The position numbers and the translations under genes were made by a program. Shown one piece after another: positions 45,260-57,233 of a stretch of DNA of 64,000 nt. The stretch's first letter is position 1. Each line of letters begins with the position of its first letter. The DNA is from Botryosphaeria dothidea. Its lineage: Eukaryota > Ascomycota > Dothideomycetes > Botryosphaeriales > Botryosphaeriaceae. A model generated the notes under the pieces. The model worked only from the letters and a program-made list of their open reading frames with translations. It was not told the origin of the DNA and made no database searches. The stretch lies in assembly GCA_011503125.2 (NCBI GenBank), contig WWBZ02000073.1, positions 1,426,001 to 1,490,000 of the forward strand, given 5' to 3'.

Positions 45260-46317
45260 AAGGACATCCCCGACTCTACGAGCATCAGCATGTTCGCATC
45301 ACAACCACACATCATTTGCCGGCCCTCCAATCAGATCAAATGTCATACAATCCGAACCCGACCTCGGCGCAACGGTGGATACGGCAACAACAAGAGTCAC
45401 CACGCCAACACTCAAAGAGTGGAGCTGGAATACCTCCACTCATCTATCATCACGTCACGGATGGTAGCTCTGGCAACCACACATGGTCGGGTTGTGTGGG
45501 AAAACGACGCCCGAGCCTCATCTGAAACCTACGAACCACCGGCGAATCGGCATTCGAAAGGAAGGAACTTCGGCCAGAGGGCGCAGGGAAAGCAAGGCTG
45601 TGGCTGAGTAGGAACCACGAAAGCGGTCGGCCGGGGATGTGGATGGCTGTCCCATTGGCGGAGAAGGGCAGCAGCTGCAAACGCTGCAGACAGGAGCTGA
45701 GTAAGCAGCACAGCTGCGGGAGAAGGGTACCTCAAGAGATAGAGCGGTTGGCACCGCAAGCACCTTCATGGGTCTCCGAGTCAGACTAAAAGTCGTGTCA
45801 TGTTGACCGCTATGTGGACATGTTTTTTCCCAGACACTCAACTAGGAACTTTGTGAAAAAGGAAGGAAATATTGACATTACATGGTTTCTTTTGATGACG
45901 CCTGACACCTTGCTATTCCATTGTAAATGACTGATTTGGTTGTGCTTGCACCTCAAATCCTGGCTGTGCCCACACATACTTCTGACCGCTAGTAGTAGAG
46001 TATAATGTTGTAAAGACATTTGAAAGATAGCACGAAGTAAAAGTCCTCCACTTTGATCCATTACAGGTCATCCCGACACAGATTCTCTTCTCTCGCTCTT
46101 GGTTTACGGATCGAAACTATTTCTGAGCGTACGGGGGATCTACCAGGATGTACCGGATGTACCTTAGGAGAATCGCGCACGGCTCATTTGGTGACGTGAT
46201 GGATTTTCTTCGTATCTTTCCTGGGCGTCGTAGCTTGGAATGTAAATGGAATCCGACCTAGCAGCAATCCTGAAGCGGACAGACGGAAGTCAAGGGTGGT
46301 GCGGTCCGAGAAAGAGA
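45260..46317. other. 1.1-kb intergenic region
   Basis: Short frames only; includes the 3' flank of the bZIP gene. A 97-codon frame (45232-45525) overlaps mini-gene C in another frame and has no domain. Confidence 0.45.
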
Positions 46318-48660
46318 TCAGAAGGCTTCGATGATGGCAGCTCTCAAGGCATAGTGAATGTCCGAGCGGCGGAATCCCGGACCTCGGCCAATACATACAC
46401 CACGCTTGATTAATCCTAGAAAATGGTCAGTCACAGGATTCTTCACTCTAAAGAGAATACAAACCTACCATTAATGAATCTCTGAACATCAATCGTCACT
46501 GTTCTGTTCTGCCTCCTCTCGTCCACCTGTTCGACAGTGGCCACGCCACCCATTCCGTAGTCACCCAAGTCTACCTGGTTATTTCCCATCCACGCGAGAT
46601 CGAGGTCATAGAATCGATCCCATTCATCGTAAGCCTTGGGATCGACAGGTTGAAAATCGTTGCGGAAACCCGTTGGAGAGCTTTGATCTAGCATTCGTTC
46701 CGCTGCCTGCAGCAGGTTTGTACTGTCGGGCGTACTCGGACCATTGGATGTGGACTGACCGCCCTGTGTGCCACTCGGCACACTGGCGCTTCCAGGCAGG
46801 CTTCCTTGAGGTGGGCTGTTTGCCGCGAACTGGGTCTGCGAGGGCGGAGACATGCTAAATGTGGCCGTGGTAAGATGGTTCGGTGCGAACTGGTCAAGGG
46901 CTTCACCCAAGACAGCCATCTCAGAGTCAGGGTGTATGAAGTCACCCTGAGGAACCTGTACGCGCGCGAGGGCATCGAGGGTCTTGACAGCAGCTTCAGC
47001 GAAAGAGGCCTGAGCGTCAATGTGGACACCCAACTCTTCAAGATACCCTTCAACATCGTGGCTGTCAAACCATTCGCCGCCATACGCCTCCATATCTTCT
47101 TCGAGCTCTTGCGTGAAGATGATGTCAGGTCGGTTGCTTCTCCGAAACTCCTCGCGTTGGACTCGAGTGGCATACGGCCCGATACGTCGGACATTCCAGT
47201 TGGTTTCGCGCACAACTTTACCCAGCTCGTCACGTCCAGGATAGTGTGTCCCAGCTCCGCCTAAATGGAGGAATGGAGAGTTGAGGAAGTCGAGCGGCTG
47301 GAGCACCGAATGCTGAAGGAGATTCCTGAAATCTCTGAGCAGTTCATCACGAGTGGAGTAGTGACGACAGAGACGGAAGACACGATTGAAATCGCTTGGT
47401 CGTAGGTGTGCAGTGGAAAGAAGATGGAATGCTCGCTCCAGACAAGCTCGCTGCAAGCGGCGTGCAAAGGTTGTTTCTTGGAACGAGTAGGTGAAAGCCG
47501 GTCGGATGGAACTAGTCATGGGAGAAGGAACGATGGTTGAAGCCTTGGTGAAAGGCTTGTAACGGGAGGTCCGGACAGGAACCACGGAGTTGTTCTGGGC
47601 GTTTCTGTCCTCATTCTTGGCAAAGTCTTCTGGTCGAAAGACGTTTACTGAGTCGACCTCGTCGATCCCCCGAAAGGGGTAGGAGGGGTGGAAAGTCTGA
47701 GACTGACGCGATTCAGCAACTATGGGATCCCTTGAAGCCTCAAGATGCGAAGCTCGCAGGTTAGGGAAGTCCAACCCTGAGTAGAGGTCAACATTGTGTC
47801 CATAGCCAGTAGCCTCAGATTCATCGGGGATCTTGTAGTAGCCCAAGCCGATGTGTGTTGACTGAGCATTTATTCGAGCATCGACATTCGGCGCTTTCGC
47901 TACGTCTTGTTGAGGCTGTGGCATATCCTGGTAGTTACGGCTTGATATGTTGGGAGTAGCTACTGGGTTCTCTGGAGAAGGCTCTGGCGCTTCTTGGCTA
48001 TCCTCACCCTCATCATCGGTGGACACCGTCTTCGCCGTCTTGGCAAGATTGACGAACGTCTCGGTGGTCTGTTTCAACTCCGTCGCTAGACCTGGCCTCA
48101 GAGCAAATATGTCTGAGGCCACGGCCTGGTCATTGAAGCGCAAGAAGGAATTGTTCATGCCATCAATGACCGACTGGAGTTGCTCCACCTGCTTTTGAAG
48201 CGAAGAGATGGTCATCTCCTTCCTCTGGCGGTACGCCCGCTGGGCCAGGCGGATTTGCGTGCGACGACGCTGTGCCGGCGTTAGTCGGCGAACCACGTAG
48301 GGCGTCGGCATCGTGCGGAGTGGGGTACGGCAGACGAAATTACATGGGAAAAAACAACCAAAGCAAAGCAAAATTAGGTGAAAGGTAGGTGGGACTGGCA
48401 GGATGCGCACTGGGGGTACTCTAGGTAAGAGGCCAGCACGCCTTGGTTGGATTGCCAGCACTAGTGCGTGGGGACGGATTTGTGATGAGTGATCCGAAGT
48501 GGAATTCAATTTCTTGATTACTCACATCAGCAGCGGTCTCATCCTGCGTGTCCACCTTTGGTCGGCCTCGTTGCTTCTTGCCCTTGGTGATGGGTTCTGC
48601 AGAGGCAGTGGAATTCCTGGCCCGCTTTTTGGTAGGGCGCTCCTCGCTCTCGGAGCCCAT
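46318..48660 (-). CDS. bZIP transcription factor
   Basis: Three exons (48660-48526, 48269-46469, 46415-46318; introns of 256 and 53 nt) encode 677 residues. The N-terminus has KKRAR, GKKQRGRPK and VDTQDETAAD, then, after intron 1, RRRTQIRLAQRAYRQRKE. This is the basic region of fungal bZIP proteins, followed by ISSLQKQVEQLQ as the start of the zipper. The middle is acidic and Pro/Gln-rich. A conserved helical region (ERAFHLLSTAHLRPSDFNRVFRL) and a C-terminal FINGLIKRGVCIGRGPGFRR, completed by the last exon, are typical of this fungal bZIP subgroup. It should bind DNA as a dimer in the nucleus. Target genes are unknown. Intron 1 is unusually long and contains an ATG in frame with exon 2. Confidence 0.9.
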
Positions 48661-49378
48661 GGTGAGGGGTGACGTTGAGATGATCGCCGCCAGAGGCCGT
48701 GGAGACTGGGGACGTGCCCGTGGAGTGAATAGGTAATCTTAAAGATCTGTCTGGGAGAGATACAGCGTGGGTGCGGGTCCGGTCTCTCTTTAGCAAAGCA
48801 CGAGGGTGCGCGTCGGCGTTCGGTGTTGGCTTATAAACGGCGTCAACGGGTTGTGAGCTTATAGCGTTGGCTCTCCGCAAGAGCCCCTTCGTAATCCGCT
48901 TAGTGGCCAAGGCGTAAAGGACCAAGGCCTGACGAAGCCAGGACACAGTGGGTGGTTGAATCCGGCCGCGACCGGGCGTATGGGACGTGTCAGGCGGCAG
49001 AAACGGCGCTGATTGGCTCGGAAGGGATGGCGTCGGCCTGCGGAGGGATGGTGCGTGCAGAGGTTGAGGTTTTTAGCCACAGAGACGGAAGAAAAGAGCT
49101 GTTGGTAGGACGCGTTCACCCCCCGTGAGGAGTTACGGAGTGGTGCAAGAAGGTGCGCAGGGCGAGTGTTCACTAATCAGCCCCTCGCCCCCCCAAAAGC
49201 GTTCGGCTTTCGGCGGCTAGGGCTTAGCGGCTCCACAGCGCTAGCTCTCAATCGTCAATCTGTCAATCTGCGCCCCGGCGTTGATGAATAAGAACAAGCT
49301 GTCTAAAGGGAGTGGCACCAAGCTACCACTGCACATGCATGAAACTTTGTCGGCGTTAAGGCATTTCGTGCTACTTCT
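48661..49378. other. Intergenic, bZIP promoter
   Basis: This 718 bp lies between the bZIP start and the RAD1 stop codon. No gene or repeat is seen. Confidence 0.55.
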
Positions 49379-50463
49379 TCAGTCAGACCCGTTCAGTTCC
49401 TCCTCACTGTCTTCATCTACGCTATCTCCGTCCTCTCCATCCTCGCGGATCAGCGGTACGAATCGGAAATCCACGAAGCTGACCTGTCCGCTTTCCACCT
49501 CAATCATGAACTGCAGGCTAAGCACTCCTTGGTTGTCTCCGCGTATGCTGACCTTCGTTGCTGCCGCCATAGCCCGTGCTGCCGACTTGATCAAAGCAAA
49601 ACGATATGAGTGGACCACCCGGTGAGCTACTTGGAATGTTTCGAGCAGCGTAGCTTCGCGGTGGTTCTGGTCCTCTCGTGCCATTGATGTCTTGGAGTCC
49701 TCCGGCCTGCCAAACTCCACAACAGTGCTTCCTAGTGTCCCGCTGGCGCTTAGCGAGAAGAACGGCGCAGTAGGACTCGCTCTAAGAGCAAGCTTCTCCG
49801 GATTCGTGCTACTCAGCTCCGTGATGGCGTCGTGAAGAAACGAACTCCGCATGATAATCTTCATGGCCAGCTCATCCCTTGCGAAGGGGATGTCTTCCTC
49901 CTCGGCTTCATCCAATTCATAGGTGGTCAGCTCACAGGTAGTCGTCACTCCAGCCTCCTCCAAGACCACTTTCAACGGCGATCCGGGCGCATCGTATGAA
50001 AGACGACACACTGACGTCATCCCGAGCACCCGGTTGTCGAAGGCATTGGTACCACCCCTCGAGCTGAATGTTGAATATGGATTTCGTTGGTTTGGGTCGG
50101 TCAAGCCGAAGATTTGCAAGGTTTCGAGGAGCGAAGGAAGGGAAATAGTGAAGACTGGGACGTCATCGGTACCATCGTCATTATCGGCATCAAATGGCGA
50201 GCCGGGGCGTGGCGGATCATAGTGATATGTGGTGAAGAGAGCTTTGTCTAGGAAAGCAAATCCTGCGAGGGTTAGACAGTGCAGACGGGAGACAGTCACA
50301 CCCGCATACCTTGCATGATACGGTTGTCCTCAGCACTGAACCGAAGCCCATCCTCACTGATTTGTACGCGTACTTTCTGCGCAAAGCCAATGCACCGTAA
50401 CAGTATGAACAGTTGTCGCGCCGAGCTAGACACAGCGCTGAGAACTGGAGGACCCTCTGCCAT
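49379..50463 (-). CDS. RAD1: DNA-damage checkpoint clamp subunit Rad1
   Basis: Exon 1 (50463-50310) and exon 2 (50262-49379), joined across a 47-nt intron, encode 345 residues. Rad1 (Rad17 in budding yeast) forms the PCNA-like 9-1-1 ring with Rad9 and Hus1, loaded at damaged DNA to activate checkpoint kinases. The start reads MAEGPPVLSAVSSSARQL, then LLRCIGFAQKVRVQISEDGL, and RFSAEDNRIMQGFAFLDKALF, the conserved N-terminal clamp motif, with the intron inside the Gly codon. Later segments include SVCRLSYDAPGSPL, ELTTYE and, near the end, GVLSLQFMIEVESGQVSFVDFRFVPL. A short acidic tail closes the protein. The symbol follows fission yeast and human usage. Confidence 0.92.
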
Positions 50464-50619
50464 TTTGGAAATTTGGTGGAGAAAGCCTTGCGGCCTGGAG
50501 AAAAGTCTTTTGCGGAAGGAATATTGCGGTTTATTGTATTCCCGAAGTTATTGCATGACCCAGCTTAACGTACACGAGACTCCCGGACGGTGCCCTGCGG
50601 AATGAGAAATGGGACTGTT

Positions 50620-51021
50620 CTATACGTAGACACCGACAGCGCAGATCATGTATACGGACCCGAAGCTGCAATAGTCAGTAATGAAGCGGGTGGACGAAGC
50701 GGAGAGCAATCTACCCAAAAGCCAATGATGCAGGGACACCAAGGATGGGCAGGGTGACGATGGACCGCGCTGTCACCATGTCAGCTTGCGCATATCCAGC
50801 AATGGCAGACCGGGGCTTCCTACTGAGGCCAAAGATGCCAGTCAGGATGAATGCTATGCAGGAATGTCAGCCAAAGTTCGTAGCAGCAATGGCACGACGC
50901 GCGTACCAGTAAGGAGCAACGAGAAGCCGACGATGAATTGGGCGTTCTTGGAGACGCTGGGGTAGTAGGGCTGGGCGGCGGATGCCTCCCAGATCTCAAG
51001 CAGCGGCGACTGAGCAGACAT
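50620..51021 (-). CDS. OST5: Oligosaccharyltransferase subunit OST5/TMEM258
   Basis: Four exons (51021-50907, 50853-50824, 50769-50715, 50665-50620; introns of 53, 54 and 49 nt) encode only 81 residues. OST5 is a small two-helix subunit of the ER oligosaccharyltransferase that transfers N-glycans to proteins. Joined, the exons give PYYPSVSKNAQFIVGFSLLL (first helix), then ILTGIFGLTRSIVTLPILGV, and a second helix ending FGSVYMICAVGVYV, the strongly conserved C-terminus of the family. The 30-nt second exon is needed to keep the GLTRS loop; reading through the second intron would insert 18 residues. All four splice junctions preserve phase. The start codon lies 359 bp from the divergent Kelch/BTB gene. 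Confidence 0.9.
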
Positions 51022-51380
51022 GGAGCGTGGTGGCGAAAAGAGCGTAGCTTGGGGCGTTGAGGCTCAAGGCAGACGCACCAGGAAGTCGCGAGCTGCGTTC
51101 GGTTGCGCATACGTGGTGTTGGGGCCTCGAGCCCTAACTAGGCCGTGCGCGGAGAGTCAGCGCCCAGCCCAAGACAGCCAGGCGTGACGGTCCCCGGTCG
51201 CACCCTCCCTGCGTGGCGGCCCGGCGGCTTGACCTTGGCCTTGGACGGAGCGCTTTGAGATCACTGCCAGCCTCACCTTCGAGCGCATCACTTCATTGTC
51301 CGCCTCGCTCAGGCTCACCCGCAGGCGTCGCATGCTTTTTTCTGACTGTTTGATCACTCTACGGTCCCGCACCGCGATCA
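51022..51380. promoter_or_regulatory. Bidirectional promoter, OST5 and Kelch/BTB gene
   Basis: Only 359 bp separate two divergent start codons, so the genes probably share promoter DNA. No specific motif stands out. Confidence 0.5.
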
Positions 51381-53664
51381 ATGGCCAACGCTGTCAATTC
51401 GGCTCTCCACGCCCTTAGCAACCCTCATTCCTCTCCCTCCTCCTCCACCATTCCTGTTTCCTCGACCCCGTCCAACACCACCTTCGTCATGTCGGCCAGC
51501 TCGGCCAGCCCCGTGCTGCGCAGGCGCAGCGGGAAGAATGAGGGCTATCGCCCTAAGATTGTCACTACCGTCGGCGCCAAACCCGCCTGCCTGGTGAACG
51601 CCTCCGTGACCTACGTCGGCAACGACCAAATTTATGCTTTCGGCGGTTTCGATCAGTATACCGACGAGGGTCTGTCCACCACCACGACGTCTCTCCACCG
51701 CAAGACAGCTGACGCATCGCAGTATACAACCATGTGCTACGTCTGAATCTCCAGACCCGCCAGTGGAACCTGGTCGATAACTACGGCGACATTCCGGGCG
51801 TTCGTATGGGTTCGTGCCGCGCCGAAACCGTCGCATTTTTCGTGCTTTGCTGACTTTCCCGCCAGGCCACACTGCCAGTCTGTGGCAGGGTAACAAGCTG
51901 CTCGTTTTCGGTGGTGAAAATGAGCACCGTACCTACCTTCACGATGTTATTATCTTCGACCTGCAGACCGCCCACTGGACACAGCCGGACATCCACGGAA
52001 CTCCTCCCAAGGGCCGCGCTCGTCACTCCGCTGTTATCCACGACGATAAGCTTTTTATTCTAGGTGGTATGAGTGGTGCCGACAACTACGTTCTCGACGA
52101 TATCTGCTACCTAGACCTCAAAACCTGGACTTGGTCTCGCACTTGGCGCTTCGTCCCCCGCTACGACCACACTAGCTGGGTCTGGGACGGAAAGATTTGG
52201 GTATTCGGCGGGCTTGGAGAGGATATGGAAAAGACCAGCGAGATTTGGTGGCTGGATATCCGTGGAAGTCCCGCGTTCGAGGCTGCGATGGCGTACGGCA
52301 CGCCTGGCAGGGGAGCAGTGGGGAGAACTCGAGATTCGAACTCATCGTCTTGGCGCAACCAGCTAACGACAGGAAACACTGGATACGCCGCCAACTCTAG
52401 CAGCGTTCAGACTAATCCGGCTCACATGTCCGGTCACCGACCTTTGTTCGCCCCAGGAGCCATCTCCTCACTGAAGTTTGTTGCCAGCCAGAATCTTCCA
52501 ACCCAGGCTCTGGGCACCCACTTTCACGTGTTCACCTCTGGCCAACTCGTTGATTTTGTTACACCCGCGTCGGTCATGTCATCATGCGACATCAGTCTGT
52601 CGACATTGGACCTCGATACTCTGCGCTGGCACAAGCTGGCTGACGGCAAGGACATGTTCCCTCCCAACTATCGCTGGCACTATTGTACCCTCAACGAGGA
52701 TGGCACTCATGCATGGCTCCTGGGCTGCCCAACCGACCCTGGCAATACTGGTGATGCCACCGGCGAGTACCTGAGCGATGTACTGCCCATTGATCTTACA
52801 AAGTTTGGCTTGCTCGGCAACTCACTCACGCACGAAACCCGAGCCGAAGTCCACAAGCTTCCGTCTTCAGATGCAAACGAGAACTCGCCTCTCTCGGGAA
52901 TAGGGGCGGACTTGGCTAAAGTCTTCGATCAACCTCCGGAAAGCGGCAGTGGAGTCGATTTCCAGATTACAGCAGAACGGGACTTCGACGAAGAGTACGA
53001 CGATGATGTCTCTGTCATTGGCGAATCATCCACTGCGCAAGAGTCTGTGCCCATCCACGTCCACAAAATGATACTGCAGGCGCGTTGGCCCCACTTCGCT
53101 CGCATGTACGCGTCTCAGATGTTGGAGTTCCACACCAAGAAGATGCACATTCCAGAGCCGTTCAGCACGGTCCGAGCATTCCTGTATTACCTCTATACAG
53201 ACAGCATCGCTCCGCGTGGCACCACTGGGCCCTCTCTTCGCGATGTGGCGGGCATGCTTGTCATGGCCAACATCTATGTCATGCCTCGCCTGCGCATTCT
53301 CTGCGTCAACAGGCTGCACAAGGAGCTGGATGTTGAACATGCAGCGATCATCTGGGAGCGTGCCAACACTGCTGGCGAGAATTGGCTCAAGGAGAGGGCT
53401 GCAGACTTCTGCATGACGTACTGGGGCAAGATCGTCCGCACCAAGGGCTTCCGCACTCTGCCGAAGCGGAGTCTGCTTGAACTCTGTGACGAAGTGGATG
53501 ACCACGGGCGTGTTATGAACGGAGAGGAGCTGGAGGCGCTTGGAGCCCTGGCTGGCATCAAGTACCCAGGACGTGAGGGACGCAAACGCAATGCTGGGGT
53601 TCTTGCGAGCGATGAGATTGAAGAAGGTGAGAATGACGAGGATGAGGGCATGGAAATCTCGTAA
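51381..53664 (+). CDS. Kelch-repeat and BTB/POZ domain protein
   Basis: Three exons (51381-51669, 51723-51809, 51866-53664; introns of 53 and 56 nt) encode 724 residues. The N-terminal half carries Kelch repeats that form a beta-propeller: QIYAFGGFDQY, KLLVFGGENEHRTYLHDV, KLFILGGMSGADNYVLDDI and KIWVFGGLGEDMEKTSEIWW, each with a Gly-Gly pair and downstream Trp. A BTB/POZ domain follows (VPIHVHKMILQARWPHFARM, FLYYLYTD), then a helical back region and an acidic C-terminus. Such proteins act as scaffolds or as substrate adaptors of Cul3 ubiquitin ligases; in fission yeast a Kelch-BTB protein interacts with Ras. Which applies here is unknown. Confidence 0.92.
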
Positions 53665-54629
53665 TGACACGCTGCACTGATATTTTGGCGCAGTCTTCGG
53701 CGGGTCTCTAGCTCGTTCGCTTTTGATTGCTTTATAACGACATTTTCGGCTTCATGAAAGGACAAAACAGTATCTAATTGGGGGTTGGGCAGCATGGATA
53801 TGGCGCTTACGAAAATTGCGAGGGCGTTTCTCTTTCTGATGGAGCGTTGTTTTCAATTCGGACGGAGGTACGTGGACGGATATCGGAGTTTTTCTTTTCT
53901 TTCAGGATGGACTACGGAACTGGACACGCCTTCACGATCAGCACAGGGAATAGAGCGAGCGGCCTTGGACGAAAATCTACAAAAGTAGCCAACTGCGTGG
54001 CGTTCAGGATTGCTTTCGGACGGCTGTCCGCTGTTTGCTGTGGTGATGACGGCTAAATCGAGGCAGCGGTCTGTGCTCGGGGGCGCCCCTCTTTCTGCGA
54101 CGTCACCTGCTACCCCGCGGTCGGTGGCCCCACGACCGCGACGACTGGACCCACGCTTTTTCGATCCACAGGCGGAAAAATTCAGACCAACAGCGGCAAT
54201 GCGACGCGCCGAGGCGAAGGCGCCAATGGCCGCGCTGCAAGGCCGCCGAGGGCTCCAGACATCGTGGGTTTCTGGTCTCGTGGCCGTGGGGCTCCGCTCC
54301 GTGCCTCTCCCACCCTCCGGTGGGCGGTGCCACAGCGTCGGCCCATTGAAGCTGGGACCAAGGGTCCAGCCAGCTGTCCAGCTTGCTCCCTCGCCTGTCC
54401 GTCCAGCGCCCGCCGCCGCAAGCTTCTCTGTGACCAAATCAATCTCTCCCACCGCGGGATCTCTTATCCCCCTGCATAATTCAAAAGCTTATCTCCCTGC
54501 TCCTCTTGAAGCTGTGATCGGCGCGTCTCCGTCCTCTTTTTTCGTCTCCCAGCCCTCACCCCTCCTGTACTACCTCATCCTTTGCCTACCCCGCCAACTG
54601 GTCTTCTATCACTTCAACGGGCCCCCAAG
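53665..54629. other. Intergenic, promoter of L-arabinitol dehydrogenase
   Basis: The 965-bp spacer includes GGCTAAA at 54052-54058, a match to the GGCTAA site of fungal xylanolytic regulators (XlnR/Xyr1), 572 bp before the start. Two C/T-rich stretches precede the ATG, as in many fungal promoters. No gene seen. Confidence 0.45.
54052..54058 (+). promoter_or_regulatory. Possible XlnR/Xyr1-type site
   Basis: GGCTAAA matches the published GGCTAA(A) core. Its place upstream of an L-arabinose pathway gene is suggestive, but the word also occurs near 13,858 with no pentose gene, so chance is a real possibility. Confidence 0.3.
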
Positions 54630-55831
54630 ATGTCAACCACTATGACCAGCACCACGACTGTGGAGCCCTCGAAGCCTAACATTGGCGTCTACACCAACCC
54701 CAGCCATGACCTTTGGGTAGCTGAGGCCCAGCCGACGCTGGAGCAGGTCAAGAGCGGGGAAGCACTGAAGGAGGGTGAAGTCACCATCGCGGTCAAGAGC
54801 ACTGGAATTTGCGGGTTTGTCCCCTCCTCTCTCCTCTCTGCCACGTTCTCCAGCCAGCGTTGCCAAAGCCAGCTGCTGACGCGCAACTCCACAGCTCCGA
54901 TGTCCACTTCTGGCATGCCGGTTGCATTGGCCCCATGATCGTGAAGGGCGACCACATTCTCGGCCACGAGTCCTCGGGCGTCATCGTCGCGACGCACCCG
55001 TCGGTCAAGAACCTCAAGCCGGGAGACCGCGTCGCCGTCGAGCCCAACATCCCGTGTCACCAGTGCGGGCCGTGTCTGAACGGGCGCTACAACGGCTGCG
55101 AGAACGACCAGTTCCTGTCGACGCCGCCGGTCTACGGCCTGCTGCGCCGCTACGTCAACCACCCGGCCATCTGGTGCCACAAGCTGCCCGACAACCTCAC
55201 CTACGAGGACGGCGCCATGCTCGAGCCGCTCGCCGTCGCCCTCGCCGGCATGTCGCGCGCCAACATCCAGCTCGGCGACCCCGTCCTGGTGTGCGGCGCG
55301 GGCCCCATCGGCCTGGTCACCCTACTCTGCTGCCGCGCGGCCGGCGCCGCCCCGCTCGTCGTCACCGACATCGACGAGGGCCGTCTACAGTTCGCGCAGG
55401 AGCTCGTGCCCAACGTGCGCACGCACAAGGTCGAGTTCAGCCACACGCCCGAGCAGTTCGCGCAGTTTGTGCGCGAGAAGATGGACGGCAACGAGCCCGC
55501 CGTCGCCATGGAGTGCACCGGCGTCGAGAGCAGCATCGCCGGCGCCATCCAGGCCGCCAAGTTCGGCGGCAAGGTGTTCGTTATTGGTGTTGGCAAGAGC
55601 GAGATCAAGATCCCCTTCATGCGCCTGAGCACCCGCGAGGTCGACCTGCAGTTCCAGTACCGCTACTGCAACCAGTGGCCCCGCGCCATTCGCCTGCTTG
55701 CTGGTGGTGTTATTGATTTGAAGAAGTTGGTGACGCATCGGTTCAGCTTGGAGGATGCGGTTAAGGCGTTCGAGACGGCGAGTGATCCCAAGACCGGCGC
55801 GATTAAGGTGCAGATCCAGAGCTACGATTAG
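54630..55831 (+). CDS. ladA: L-arabinitol 4-dehydrogenase
   Basis: Two exons (54630-54814, 54895-55831; 80-nt intron) encode 373 residues. The enzyme oxidises L-arabinitol to L-xylulose with NAD+ in the fungal L-arabinose pathway, in the cytosol. The start region [15 protein letters not shown] matches known Lad enzymes. Catalytic-zinc ligands are Cys61 (STGICGSD, split by the intron), His86 and Glu87 (GHES). The structural-zinc lobe is Cys116-x2-Cys119-x2-Cys122-x7-Cys130 with the typical LNGRYNGC. The Rossmann motif GAGPIG is followed by VVTDIDEGR, whose Asp specifies [19 protein letters not shown] and the ending [13 protein letters not shown] are strongly conserved. Related sorbitol and xylitol dehydrogenases are the alternative; the close motif match to Lad makes these less likely. 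Confidence 0.94.
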
Positions 55832-57233
55832 ATTTTCTTCTTCTTCTTGTCTCTGTTTTCCTTTCTAAGAGATTTATGAAGATTGGGGGTCGTGCATGGT
55901 GTTTGGGTTCTTTTGGGGGGGGCCTGCTGGGAGGTGATATAGGCTGAAAGAGTTGTGATGATTTCAAGAGCATAGATTGACATCTCACGAGAGCGTTCTG
56001 GAATAGATTTGTCTGTCTGCTTTTCTCATAACGAAGTTTTCGGTCTGGCATCGATTTTGGGGTTCTTGCGGCCTTCGAATGTTTGTCTGCGACTTGCGTT
56101 TAGGTTTCTGAGTTGTTCACGTTCCGAATGAGCTATTAGCGACCGAGTTCCTATTTCGGAAATCGGCTGAGACTCCCAGTATAGCGACGGTCACGTTTCG
56201 GTTCTCTGCTCGTTTGAGGCGTTGCCAGAACTGTAGACACAACAAAAGGCTGTGAAACAATACACGTTGGTCTTCGAGTGTCAGCTACTATATGTCTGAT
56301 GTTGATGAGCTACATGCCCTGCCTGAGAATGCGACCACTACACGCAGCTTGCATCTGTGGTGACCGTGAGACGTTACTGCTAGCTATTAAATATAAGAGC
56401 CTATAAGTTCTCACTTTTGGGCGGCTTCTCAGATGCCGATAGGAGCAACTGGTCGTTGGTGTGGATCATGTGATCCACAACAACATGCGAAAACACTCAA
56501 TTCGGTGTTGGTTATCTCTTTTCCCGAGCACAAATCTTGAGAGACTTCTGGGCCCAGGGGTAGTGCTCGCTGTGTGTGTGATGTCAAGGAAATACAGAGT
56601 AACATCAATGTTCTTATTTCCTGACTGGATCGCCTTATGCTGGATGTCAAGTTGGTTCAGCTGTTAAACAAGGGGATCTGATCTTCTCAGGCGGACTTGC
56701 AAATTTCAGTAATTATGCTAGATTGCTCCGTTATATTTTCTTGGGCGAAGGACTCCAACAACATGCAGGTAACGTGATGTAATTGACTCAAAGAACTTCA
56801 ATTGGACAGGAGGACCTAGGGATTTGATACATGCCTTTAAGTTTAATATACCGAGCACCGTGACTGTAGAGCTTCGATTAGAGGAAAAGTCCTCTCACTG
56901 ATGTCATGGACGGCTACCTAGTTATTTATTGAGACCATCCTCAAGTAAGACCCCGTGCTATGAGGGATTTTCTTATTAAAAGAACTTACCCTTCTGCTCC
57001 CTAAGAGTGGCTTGCAAGAAGGGCGAACAATGCTGCCGAACGAGATTTAGTATTGTGTTACAGAACGGCTTTCATCGCAATTAGCACATGACATTTCTTT
57101 GAGCAATCTCTTCAATTTAGGCAGATATGTACCTTGTGAACTCTATCAAGCCATATCGGGTATTGGAAACTTTTTGTAATCCGATCCAACACTCCCTGAG
57201 ACTCAAATTAACATTCTTCAGCCGGTCATGACC
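55832..57233. other. 1.4-kb A+T-rich region between convergent genes
   Basis: Between two 3' ends. From about 56,200 to 57,180 the DNA is visibly richer in A+T than surrounding genes, with few open frames. It may be decayed, RIP-affected repeat DNA, but I found no terminal repeats or transposase remnants. Confidence 0.4.
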
